A DNA stretch of 6,465 nucleotides, from assembly GCA_905200565.1 (NCBI GenBank), contig CAJKKX010000141.1, forward strand, positions 1-6,465, written 5' to 3'. The position numbers and the translations under genes are program-made. Positions 1 to 5,764 of this stretch are shown one piece after another. This DNA comes from an uncultured Lachnospiraceae bacterium. GTDB lineage: Bacteria > Bacillota_A > Clostridia > Lachnospirales > Lachnospiraceae. The stretch's first letter is position 1. Each line of letters starts with the position of its first letter. The notes beneath the pieces were generated by a model, which was not told the DNA's origin, ran no database searches, and saw only the letters and a list, made by a program, of their open reading frames with translations.

Positions 1-431
1 GGCGGGAGGCTCTTGAACAAATAAAAGAAAATCAGAAACGCGATATGGTTTCTCTTGTATGGAATCCGGAAGATATCCTGAAGGTCCATGCTTCCCAATT
101 TACCGATGACCCGTATTGCCCGATCGACGAGCCAAACGATCTTGCAAAAGACTACCGTGTAGCCATCCACCAGGATAAGGTGCTCGATGCAGATGGAAAT
201 ATGATCGGTGTCAGCAGCGGCCGCATGATGAGTTTATACTATCATGAAATGGTGTCTCAGTGTCAGCTAGATCTCGCCTTCTGCAAAGAAGGAACCGAAG
301 TATACGTTCTCTGGGGCGAACCGGGGACAAAACAGATCAAGATCCGGGCTACCGTTGCACGTTTCCCGTATTTTAACGAAAACCCAAACAATAAACTCGA
401 CGTAGAGACGATTCCAAGATACAATAAATAA
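1..431 (+). CDS. C-terminal part of a GcvT-like aminomethyltransferase / O-demethylase family protein (5' end outside window)
   Basis: The frame is open from base 3 with no stop, so the ATG at 45 is internal and the gene begins before the window; about 142 residues are visible. The stretch DADGNMIGVSSGRMMS, followed after a spacer by VYVLWGEPG and IRATVARFPY, has the look of the C-terminal barrel domain of the GcvT superfamily. In that superfamily the sub-branch of stand-alone aminomethyltransferases and tetrahydrofolate-dependent aryl O-demethylases (LigM/DesA-like) ends in a very similar way. Members bind a folate cofactor in the N-terminal domain, which is not visible here, so the substrate cannot be told. 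The protein should be cytoplasmic. It ends with a TAA at 429-431 and is followed by a hairpin. The family call is from recalled resemblance; glycine cleavage itself is less likely because the tail matches the stand-alone type better and no gcvH or gcvP is nearby. Confidence 0.8.
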   Translation, partial: REALEQIKENQKRDMVSLVWNPEDILKVHASQFTDDPYCPIDEPNDLAKDYRVAIHQDKVLDADGNMIGVSSGRMMSLYYHEMVSQCQLDLAFCKEGTEVYVLWGEPGTKQIKIRATVARFPYFNENPNNKLDVETIPRYNK

Positions 432-439
432 CCGAAAGA

Positions 440-473
440 ACAGCCAGCCCGAAAGAATATACGGACTGGCTGT
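440..473. terminator. Hairpin between convergent genes, possible weak bidirectional terminator
   Basis: ACAGCCAG (440-447) pairs with CTGGCTGT (466-473). After one mismatch, CCG (449-451) pairs with CGG (462-464), leaving a loop of about ten bases. It lies 9 nt after the stop of the aminomethyltransferase-like gene and downstream of the convergent acetyltransferase gene, as expected for a shared terminator. Neither side carries a strong T-run: the + side continues ATCGTCAG, the - side TCTTTCGGTTATTT. Efficiency is therefore doubtful. Confidence 0.35.
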
Positions 474-555
474 ATCGTCAGAAATTAATTGGTAAGCTGA
501 TCCTCTGTCGTTTTCTTATCACTGGTACCCCAGGAATTCCTGCCGCCCTCTCGGT

Positions 556-1191
556 CTAAAATTCCATCCGCTCCAGGATATCCTGCCATACCTCCCCGTC
601 TATCTCCTCGTCATGAAACAGTTTCCTTCTGTCCTCTTCCGTAATCTTACGAATAACTCTGCATGGATTACCTGCCGCGATACACCAGTCCGGGATGTCC
701 CTTGTCACCACGCTGCCGGCGCCGATCACCACGTTGTCTCCTATGTGTACGCCGGGGCATACCACTGTATTTCCCCCGAACCATACGTTATCCCCTACCG
801 TCACTTCCTTGCCATACTCATATGCCGAATTGCGGCTGACCAGATGAATGGGATGCCCCGCCGTGTAGATTGCCACATTGGGGGCCATCTGACAGTTATC
901 GCCTATCCTGATCTTTGCCACGTCTAAAAGCGTACAGTTATAATTTGCAAAGAAATTCTTTCCCACCTCGATATGTTTTCCATAATCGCAGTAGAACGGC
1001 GGGTTCACAAAAGCGTCCTCAGATTTCCCGAAAAGCTCCTTCACGGTTTCCTTAATCCCTGCAAAATCCGACCGATCCATAAAATTCAGTTTCTGCAGGA
1101 TTTTCCTGCATACAAGCTGTTCCTCAAAGACCGTATCATCCGAAATATAAGCCAGGCCTGCATCCCGGCGCTGTCTGTTTGTCATATCCAT
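556..1191 (-). CDS. Sugar O-acetyltransferase, Maa/LacA type (left-handed beta-helix)
   Basis: This is a 211-residue hexapeptide-repeat acyltransferase that probably moves acetyl from acetyl-CoA to a hydroxyl of a sugar (maltose/galactoside type), acting in the cytoplasm as a trimer. An N-terminal Maa-type helical cap (about residues 5-55) is followed by NPPFYCDYG, then left-handed beta-helix turns such as IRIGDN, VTVGDN, VHIGDN and VVIGAG. The catalytic histidine is in YTAGHPIH (His113 with this start), in step with His115 of E. coli LacA. AAGNPCRVIR closes the coil, and an acidic helical tail of about 25 residues ends the protein. Start choice: the frame is open to an ATG at 1212, but GGAGG at 1202-1206 lies ten bases before the ATG at 1191 and would be inside the coding region of the longer form. 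The gene is divergent from the AraC-type regulator, which could control it (inference). The real substrate cannot be read from sequence. Confidence 0.9.
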   Translation of the reverse strand: MDMTNRQRRDAGLAYISDDTVFEEQLVCRKILQKLNFMDRSDFAGIKETVKELFGKSEDAFVNPPFYCDYGKHIEVGKNFFANYNCTLLDVAKIRIGDNCQMAPNVAIYTAGHPIHLVSRNSAYEYGKEVTVGDNVWFGGNTVVCPGVHIGDNVVIGAGSVVTRDIPDWCIAAGNPCRVIRKITEEDRRKLFHDEEIDGEVWQDILERMEF

Positions 1192-1201
1192 TTTCACTAA
1201 T

Positions 1202-1206
1202 CCTCC
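1202..1206 (-). promoter_or_regulatory. Ribosome binding site deciding the acetyltransferase start
   Basis: On the - strand GGAGG is followed by ten bases and then the ATG at 1191. The alternative GTG at 1197 would be only four bases away, and the upstream ATG at 1212 has no comparable site before it. This supports the 211-residue product over the 218-residue one. Confidence 0.65.
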
Positions 1207-1219
1207 ATACATTAATTTT

Positions 1220-1242
1220 CAGGCTGGTTGTCGAACCGCCTG
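1220..1242. repeat. Imperfect inverted repeat in the acetyltransferase leader
   Basis: CAGGC-T-GGTT (1220-1229) pairs with AACCGCCTG (1234-1242) around the loop GTCG, with one bulged T: nine base pairs in all. It lies 14 bases upstream of the GGAGG of the acetyltransferase gene. It could be an operator for the divergent regulator or an mRNA leader hairpin near the ribosome binding site. It has no T-run long enough to be a convincing terminator. Confidence 0.4.
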
Positions 1243-1304
1243 TCTTTAAAATAACATTCCCGCAAGAAAAAACAGAAACGAAACAGCCGCCTGATATCTT
1301 TTAT

Positions 1305-1333
1305 TTGACAATATCATGTTTTTATAATAAAAT
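1305..1333 (+). promoter_or_regulatory. Sigma-A-type promoter of the AraC-family gene
   Basis: A perfect TTGACA (1305-1310) is followed by a 17-base spacer and TAAAAT (1328-1333, five of six matches to TATAAT). Transcription would start near 1340, giving a leader of about 47 bases before the ATG at 1387. The region is AT-rich, as usual for such promoters. A perfect TATAAT at 1323-1328 is only 12 bases from the -35 box and so is probably not the one used with it. Confidence 0.7.
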
Positions 1334-1386
1334 CATTCAATATTCTCCGTTTTTATATAACAATTTTCCATTTATGAGGTGATCTT

Positions 1387-2229
1387 ATGTATAATAACAC
1401 AAAATACTGCTCCGTGTTCAATTCAGATTCTTCTGAAACGGTTGCATATAATACCCCTCTGTTCCCCGCCTATGTGGTATACGGACTCCTTTCCTCCTAT
1501 CCGGACTATTCTTCCGTCAGCCACTGGCACAAGGATCTGGAGTTTATTCTGATAAAAAAGGGAACTATGACCTATAATGTAAACGGCCGGCTGATCGATC
1601 TGGAGAAAGGCAGCGGAATCATGGTAAACAGCTATCAGCTCCACTATGGCTTTTCTGCGGAACATAACGAATGCGAATTTGTCTGCATCCTGCTTTCCCC
1701 GGAATTATTGCAAGTGAACGATTGGTTTTACCAGAACTATATTGAGCCTGTCACCGAAAATTCAGCATACCCTTACCTGTATCTTAACCGGAATGGCTGG
1801 ATGGCGTCCGTCATGGAAAAACTGGATGAGATTTATGATTCTTTTGGCAAAATCCCTGCAGACCCTTTATCCTATTTTGAATTGATGGAAGATTATTTTA
1901 TGCTCATGAAAATATTGTATGAAAATCTCGATATTGGAAGCCAGACACGGAAACCGGAATCTCCCGACCTGTCTTCCCTCAGAAGCATGATGACCTACAT
2001 AGAGGAACACTACATGGAGCACATCACTCTGGCAGATATCGCCCTGTCCGGCGCCTGCTGCAAAAGTAAATGTTCCCTGCTCTTTAAAAAGTATCTACGC
2101 GATACCCCTATTACTTATACCACGAAGCTCAGGCTGCGGAAAAGCCTTTCCACGCTGCTTGGCTCAAATAGCAGCATCGCTGACATAGCCATCAGCTCCG
2201 GCATCGCCCCTTTTCCTATCGGCATATAA
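1387..2229 (+). CDS. AraC-family transcriptional regulator, C-terminally truncated in the second HTH
   Basis: The product has 280 residues. An N-terminal cupin-like sensor domain (about 20-110) contains SHWHKDLEFILI and GIMVNSYQLHYG, typical of AraC-type regulators that sense small molecules, often sugars. A helical linker follows, then the DNA-binding domain from about residue 197. The first helix-turn-helix is complete (ITLADIALSGACC, then SLLFKKYL), with the cysteine-rich CCKSKC form I recall from clostridial members. The second begins normally (SIADIAISSG, 263-272) but then reads IAPFPIGI and stops. The expected F-x-x-x-x-YF-x-x-x-F recognition helix and the G-x-T/S-P-x-x-Y/F-R end, roughly 25-35 residues, are missing. 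Neither other forward frame past 2203 encodes them, so this is loss of DNA rather than a simple frameshift. The ATG has GAGGTGAT seven bases upstream (1376-1383). DNA binding is probably impaired; this may be a decaying gene. Confidence 0.85.
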   Translation: MYNNTKYCSVFNSDSSETVAYNTPLFPAYVVYGLLSSYPDYSSVSHWHKDLEFILIKKGTMTYNVNGRLIDLEKGSGIMVNSYQLHYGFSAEHNECEFVCILLSPELLQVNDWFYQNYIEPVTENSAYPYLYLNRNGWMASVMEKLDEIYDSFGKIPADPLSYFELMEDYFMLMKILYENLDIGSQTRKPESPDLSSLRSMMTYIEEHYMEHITLADIALSGACCKSKCSLLFKKYLRDTPITYTTKLRLRKSLSTLLGSNSSIADIAISSGIAPFPIGI

Positions 2230-2271
2230 GTAAGAGCCATTCCATAAATGAACAGCTCCCGCACAATTTCT

Positions 2272-2805
2272 TTATAAAAGGGCGTGCCCCTTTTCACAGA
2301 TCTGGTAGATTTCCTCCAGTTTTTCTTCAATCATCGGCTCATACTTCTCTTTTTTCTTCTCCACCAGCCGCCGGTACAGAAAATAAGGAAGGATCCATCC
2401 GATAAATGCCGGTATGGCAAGGAGGATGCACAGCCAGATAATCGGCGGCGTATGGACGACCGCAAAGGTGGAACCCGCCATGAACGCCGTCCCGATGATT
2501 CCTGTTACCAGCGCCCACACCGTTGGCATCCGGGTTTTTGCCTCTTCCATCACTTCGATTTCATGGGTACAGGCTTCAAAATTTCTCTGCAGCCTTGTCA
2601 GTTCCATCTTATTTACAATCTTACGGTTCCGCTTCATGCGGAGCGTGACGTTGTGAGAGGCGGGGCGGATGTTTTCCGAAGGCTGCTCTGTTTCCTCCAT
2701 CTCCCATCCAAAGTTCTCATAGCAGTCTGCATACATGGATGCCTGCTCCCTGGGAACCGTAACCTCTTTATATTCATAACCGATATATTCTTTCTTTTCC
2801 CGCAT
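2272..2805 (-). CDS. Two-helix membrane protein of unknown function, last gene of the two-component operon
   Basis: The 177-residue product resembles unnamed proteins I recall next to two-component systems in Lachnospiraceae; no function is known to me. The N-terminal part (1-60) is soluble, with IGYEYKEVTVP and a Tyr/Glu-rich stretch ending in a likely beta-strand (HNVTLRMKR). A charged helix (62-92) leads into two membrane helices (about 94-117 and 121-145) joined by a very short loop (HTPP). A charged, probably coiled-coil tail rich in Lys and Glu (147-170) follows. Both ends should be cytoplasmic, so nearly all the protein faces the cytoplasm, where it could touch the kinase. Its ATG overlaps the kinase stop by one base (TAATG), with GGAGG seven bases upstream (2813-2817), so translation is probably coupled. 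It converges with the truncated araC-type gene. Confidence 0.8.
   Translation of the reverse strand: MREKKEYIGYEYKEVTVPREQASMYADCYENFGWEMEETEQPSENIRPASHNVTLRMKRNRKIVNKMELTRLQRNFEACTHEIEVMEEAKTRMPTVWALVTGIIGTAFMAGSTFAVVHTPPIIWLCILLAIPAFIGWILPYFLYRRLVEKKKEKYEPMIEEKLEEIYQICEKGHALL
2276..2294. terminator. Small hairpin at the convergent junction, possible terminator
   Basis: AAAAGGG (2276-2282) pairs with CCCTTTT (2288-2294) around a five-base loop. Read on either strand, the descending arm ends in CCCTTTT, as in short bidirectional terminators. On the - strand the hairpin overlaps the last codons and stop of the two-helix membrane protein gene; on the + strand it lies 46 bases after the regulator stop. 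The T-run is only four bases and the stem is short, so strength is uncertain. Confidence 0.4.
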
Positions 2806-3911
2806 TATCTTTCCTCCGTTTCCATTCTGCTGTCCGCAGGAAGCAGCGGCAGGGTTACCGTAAATACCGACCCTTTCCCCGCGGTGCTTTCCACAGTAAT
2901 GCTTCCATCCGATAACTGCAGGATTCTTTTTACCAGTGCAAGCCCCAGACCATTCCCCTGTGTGGAATGGGAAGCATCTCCCTGATAAAACTTGTCAAAC
3001 ACATGCTTTACCGTCTCTTCATCCATACCGCATCCGGTATCCGCCACGGAAACCGTGACATTCTCCCCATCGGAAATCTGTGAAAGTGTGATTGTTCCTC
3101 CGGACGGTGTAAACTTTACCGCATTGGACAGAAGGTTCGTCCATACCAGTTCCAGCAGCCCTTCATCCGCCATGATCGTTACCCTCTCTTCCAGCTCTGC
3201 CTCAAATTCAATGTTTTTTTCCTCCCATTGATTCTCAAACTGCAGCGCACAGTCACTGAGCTGCCTGCACAGATCATAGCTTTGGGATACCGGCTGGATG
3301 ACCTGCTTTTCCAGCTTATTCAGTTTCAGCATATTCGTGATCAGATTTCCAAGGCGCTCGGAAGAGCGCAGAATGTTCCGGGTATATTCCCTCTGGGTTT
3401 CTTTTGGCAGCTCTTCTTTTTCCAGAAGCTGTGCATTGGTGTAAATCACAGAGAGCGGCGTCTTGAATTCATGGGACACATCGGAAAAAAAGTCTGTTTT
3501 CATCGTCTCCATGCTTCCCAATTCTTCTACCATCTTATTGAAGTCCATAATCATGACATCCAGGTAATCCCATTTGTCCGGCGTGTTCATGGTCGGTACG
3601 TAGACGGAAAAATCTCCGTTGGCCACAAGACTGGTAGCTTTCGCCAGTGTCTGCATCGGGACTTCGTAAGCCTTTTCCATCCGGTAACGGGTATAGCGTG
3701 TCACGCCGCCTGCCACCAGCGCCCAATAAACTAATGGTATGAGTATCTGCAGCCACCAGCTGAAATTTTCTTCCTCTCCCAGAACAACCAGCCCCATATG
3801 CACCCCGGACATCAGAAGCAGTATCACAAAAAGCACTGCAAAAAGAGATACCGGGAAACGGGACTGGCGGACTTTTTCCACGCTTTTTCTTCTATCCCCT
3901 GTCCCTGTCAT
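2805..3911 (-). CDS. Sensor histidine kinase (HAMP-HisKA-HATPase), intramembrane-sensing type
   Basis: This 368-residue membrane kinase is the partner of the response regulator encoded just upstream. Membrane helices lie at about 21-43 and 53-72, with only some ten residues outside (GEEENFSWW), so there is no room for an extracellular sensor domain. A HAMP-like linker (about 73-130) follows. The dimerisation and phosphoacceptor motif FFSDVSHEFKTPL has the phosphorylated histidine at 147. The ATP-binding domain is complete: N box around Asn263 (LLSNAVKF), G1 box DTGCGM (291-296), F box VFDKFYQGD (304-312) and G2 box GNGLGLALV (319-327). Kinases with this minimal membrane part (BceS/LiaS-like in design) usually take the signal from a partner membrane protein or from the membrane itself. 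The start codon overlaps the regulator stop by four bases (ATGA), a sign of coupled translation. The signal is unknown. Confidence 0.95.
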   Translation of the reverse strand: MTGTGDRRKSVEKVRQSRFPVSLFAVLFVILLLMSGVHMGLVVLGEEENFSWWLQILIPLVYWALVAGGVTRYTRYRMEKAYEVPMQTLAKATSLVANGDFSVYVPTMNTPDKWDYLDVMIMDFNKMVEELGSMETMKTDFFSDVSHEFKTPLSVIYTNAQLLEKEELPKETQREYTRNILRSSERLGNLITNMLKLNKLEKQVIQPVSQSYDLCRQLSDCALQFENQWEEKNIEFEAELEERVTIMADEGLLELVWTNLLSNAVKFTPSGGTITLSQISDGENVTVSVADTGCGMDEETVKHVFDKFYQGDASHSTQGNGLGLALVKRILQLSDGSITVESTAGKGSVFTVTLPLLPADSRMETEER

Positions 3912-4579
3912 TTCAGCACCGCCTTATATCCCAGTCCACGGACTGTTTTAATTTCAAACCCGTCGCAGCCGGAGAATTTGTCCCGGAGCTTTGTAATATA
4001 CACGTCCACCGCCCGCAGGCTGGTATCGCTGTCCACGCCCCAGAACTCATCCATAAGCTGCGCCCGTGAAAATGTTTTGTTTGGATAAGAAAGCAGTTTA
4101 TAAAGAATGTTAAATTCCCTGGTCGTCACGGGAATTTCTTCCCCGCTTACAACCGCCGTCATCGCATCCCCGTCCAGCTCCAGATTTCCCACCTCCAGCC
4201 TTCGGTGTGTTTCAATATTCGCCCTGCGCAGAAGCGCCCGGACACGCAGGAGAAGCTCATCCAGCTCCAGCGGCTTTACCATATAATCATCGATCCCAAG
4301 CTGGAACCCCTTCTGTTTGGAAGGCAGATCGTCCTTTGCCGACATAAACAGGATCGGGATATGGCGGTTTACCTTCCGGACCGTCTCCGCAAATTCAAAC
4401 CCGTCAATTTCCGGCATCATAATATCAGAAATAATCAGGTCATACAGATTATTGTACATTTCGTCATAAGCGTCTCTTGCACCCAGACATCCTTTTACCT
4501 GAAAACCGCTGTCGCTTAAGTAGGTACATACCGTCTGGTTTAATTTTACGTCATCCTCCACTACAAGAATCTTTACCAC
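3908..4579 (-). CDS. OmpR/PhoB-family response regulator
   Basis: The 223-residue product has a receiver domain (2-115) and a winged-helix DNA-binding domain (about 125-221). The acidic pocket is VVEDD (Asp9, Asp10), the phosphorylated aspartate is Asp52 in ISDIMMP, the switch serine is Ser80 in FMSAKDD, and the conserved lysine is Lys102 in MVKPLE. The C-terminal domain has VTTREFNILYKLL, FSRAQLMDEFWG, the recognition helix RAVDVYITKLRDKF and the wing TVRGLGYKA. All key residues are present, so it should be functional. Translation starts at a GTG, with GGAGG nine bases upstream. Its first 29 bases overlap the end of the membrane protein gene before it, and its stop overlaps the kinase start. 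It probably controls this operon or envelope genes (inference). Confidence 0.96.
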   Translation of the reverse strand: MVKILVVEDDVKLNQTVCTYLSDSGFQVKGCLGARDAYDEMYNNLYDLIISDIMMPEIDGFEFAETVRKVNRHIPILFMSAKDDLPSKQKGFQLGIDDYMVKPLELDELLLRVRALLRRANIETHRRLEVGNLELDGDAMTAVVSGEEIPVTTREFNILYKLLSYPNKTFSRAQLMDEFWGVDSDTSLRAVDVYITKLRDKFSGCDGFEIKTVRGLGYKAVLK

Positions 4580-5516
4580 GTTCTCTTACCTCCCGTTTTT
4601 TATTCCCGTTTTTTATATTTCCTATCTGTACCGTTGTCCGGATAATTATCGTGACCGCCATTCCCAGAACGATCAGACACACGGCTGTCCCTGTCAGGGC
4701 TGTCATGCGCTGGCGGAAAGCCGCATCCCCTGCCGCCCCGAACTGTGTCAGCATGGCAGTTTCCAGGGAAAGCATGGATACAAGAGCAGCCGTCAGGTTA
4801 ATGACCTTTGCCGCCGAAAGAACAGGACTGCCGTATTTCCGGAACCTGATCACATTCCGGACTGCCGTAATGACTGCATAAAAGGTATACATTGCCATCA
4901 GATAGATCAGCATTCCCGGATAGGTAAAGCCGCTGTTTTTCCGGACTACAAGAATCGTCATTCCGGCCAGCGCCCAATCAAGGATCATCAGAACAATGCC
5001 GCACATCCGGCATCTGTATAATTCCCGGATCCGGTTTTCTTCCCCTGCTTCCTTCGTTCTCACATGATGGAGCAGCGAAAAACGCATCACCGCCAGAAGA
5101 ATATAATAAACCGCCAGTGTCCCGAACCAGACAGAGCGGTAACAGATTCCGGAAAACAGCTTCAAGCCTGCGTAAAGCAGGTTGATAAACAATCCCGGAT
5201 ATAAAGAAATCTCCGCCCGGAACGCAGATTCCTTCACATACCGTTCCACAAAAGAAATCCCTTTCAGTTTCTTTACAAGGTAATTCTCTTCCATCTCAGA
5301 ACGAAACCACTTCGTCAGCCGGAAAACGCCCGTACAGGTAATGATAAGCGCATAACTGGACAGGACATAAGCAACATAACAAATAGACTGCGGCACAGAA
5401 AGGTCTGCAAACACCCATATTAAAAGCAGAAAAGACGGAACGGCAATCAGCAGGGTTGGGATTAGCGGTAAAATACACCGTTTTTTTATGGATTTAAAAA
5501 TCTTCTGTAAATCCAT
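4551..5516 (-). CDS. Eight-helix membrane protein of unknown function, first gene of the two-component operon
   Basis: This is a 321-residue, very hydrophobic protein of a type I recall, without a name, beside two-component genes in Lachnospiraceae. In this numbering about eight membrane helices can be drawn, near 17-38, 44-65, 104-121, 129-149, 172-191, 200-219, 235-256 and 274-295. Longer basic and charged cytoplasmic stretches lie between them (for example SEMEENYLVKKLKG). No transporter, protease or enzyme motif is visible; IYLMAMYTFYAVITAVRN and SVWFGTLAVYYILLAVMRF are its most family-like stretches. Start choice: the frame opens at a GTG (5528), but that codon is part of the ribosome binding site GTGAGG, and the ATG at 5516 is six bases beyond GAGG. 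The basic tail (KKREVRERGK) is encoded over the regulator start, a 29-base overlap. A role as input or output partner of the kinase is inferred from position only. Confidence 0.85.
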   Translation of the reverse strand: MDLQKIFKSIKKRCILPLIPTLLIAVPSFLLLIWVFADLSVPQSICYVAYVLSSYALIITCTGVFRLTKWFRSEMEENYLVKKLKGISFVERYVKESAFRAEISLYPGLFINLLYAGLKLFSGICYRSVWFGTLAVYYILLAVMRFSLLHHVRTKEAGEENRIRELYRCRMCGIVLMILDWALAGMTILVVRKNSGFTYPGMLIYLMAMYTFYAVITAVRNVIRFRKYGSPVLSAAKVINLTAALVSMLSLETAMLTQFGAAGDAAFRQRMTALTGTAVCLIVLGMAVTIIIRTTVQIGNIKNGNKKREVRERGKDSCSGG

Positions 5517-5559
5517 TTTACACCTCACATAACGGAAAATCTACCGATTCTTTGCTGCC

Positions 5560-5565
5560 ACTATA
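5560..5565 (-). promoter_or_regulatory. Possible -10 box of the four-gene operon
   Basis: On the - strand TATAGT (five of six matches) lies about 44 bases before the ATG at 5516. No TTGACA-like box is found at the proper distance upstream; that stretch holds AAACA repeats (AAACATTTCTCAAACAAAACA on the - strand, with two short direct repeats). A weak -35 would fit a promoter needing an activator such as the operon's own response regulator, but this is only inference. Confidence 0.35.
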
Positions 5566-5658
5566 CCCCGCTTTTATTCATGTTTTGTTTGAGAAATGTT
5601 TCAGATTTATTAAATTGCTACTATCTGGAGTATCTGCGGTGAACTGGTTATGAAAAAT

Positions 5659-5722
5659 AGCCCACCCGGTAACCGTTCCAACTGTGTTCAATAACACAGG
5701 CGGATTACCTGCCTGGTGGGCT
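5659..5722 (-). terminator. Large three-part hairpin with U-rich tail, terminator of the secreted-protein gene
   Basis: The outer stem AGCCCACC (5659-5666) pairs with GGTGGGCT (5715-5722). After an internal loop, GGTAA-CCG (5668-5675) pairs with CGG-A-TTACC (5701-5709), with one bulged A. An apical stem CTGTGTT (5682-5688) pairs with AACACAG (5693-5699) around the loop CAAT. On the - strand the structure is followed directly by ATTTTTCAT, giving an intrinsic terminator 42 bases after the stop of the secreted-protein gene. It also insulates that gene from the two-component operon. It is longer and more branched than a usual terminator. Confidence 0.75.
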
Positions 5723-5764
5723 GGATATTCTGTAATTTTTAACACTGGCTGAGTCTATTCTGCC

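Noticed and set aside
613..1200. + strand open frames of 104 and 75 codons over the acetyltransferase
   Set aside because: They are antisense to a well-supported hexapeptide-repeat enzyme. Their cysteine- and histidine-rich products show no domain.
1192..1212. ATG start at 1212 for the acetyltransferase
   Set aside because: It would place the only good GGAGG inside the coding region. The ATG at 1191 has that site at a workable distance.
1305..1328. TTGACA paired with the perfect TATAAT at 1323-1328
   Set aside because: The spacer is only 12 bases, too short for sigma-A. TAAAAT at 1328-1333 gives the proper 17.
2115..2330. 71-codon - strand reading frame covering the junction of the regulator and the two-helix protein gene
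   Set aside because: Most of it is antisense to the regulator or an alternate frame of the two-helix protein gene. It has no ribosome binding site of note, and only its middle 69 bases are free of a better explanation (kept as a finding).
2284..2985. 233-codon + strand frame opposite the two-helix protein and kinase genes
   Set aside because: The product is a low-complexity mix rich in Phe, Pro and Arg with no recognisable fold, and the opposite strand has clear protein families with overlapping starts and ribosome binding sites.
3228..3734. 168-codon + strand frame opposite the kinase gene
   Set aside because: It is antisense to conserved kinase motifs and shows no domain or good start signal.
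4205..4881. Two + strand frames (104 and 134 codons) opposite the regulator and membrane protein genes
   Set aside because: They are shadows of the - strand genes, with no start signals or recognisable product.
5517..5528. GTG start at 5528 for the eight-helix membrane protein
   Set aside because: The GTG is part of GTGAGG, which serves as the ribosome binding site for the ATG at 5516; no such site precedes the GTG.
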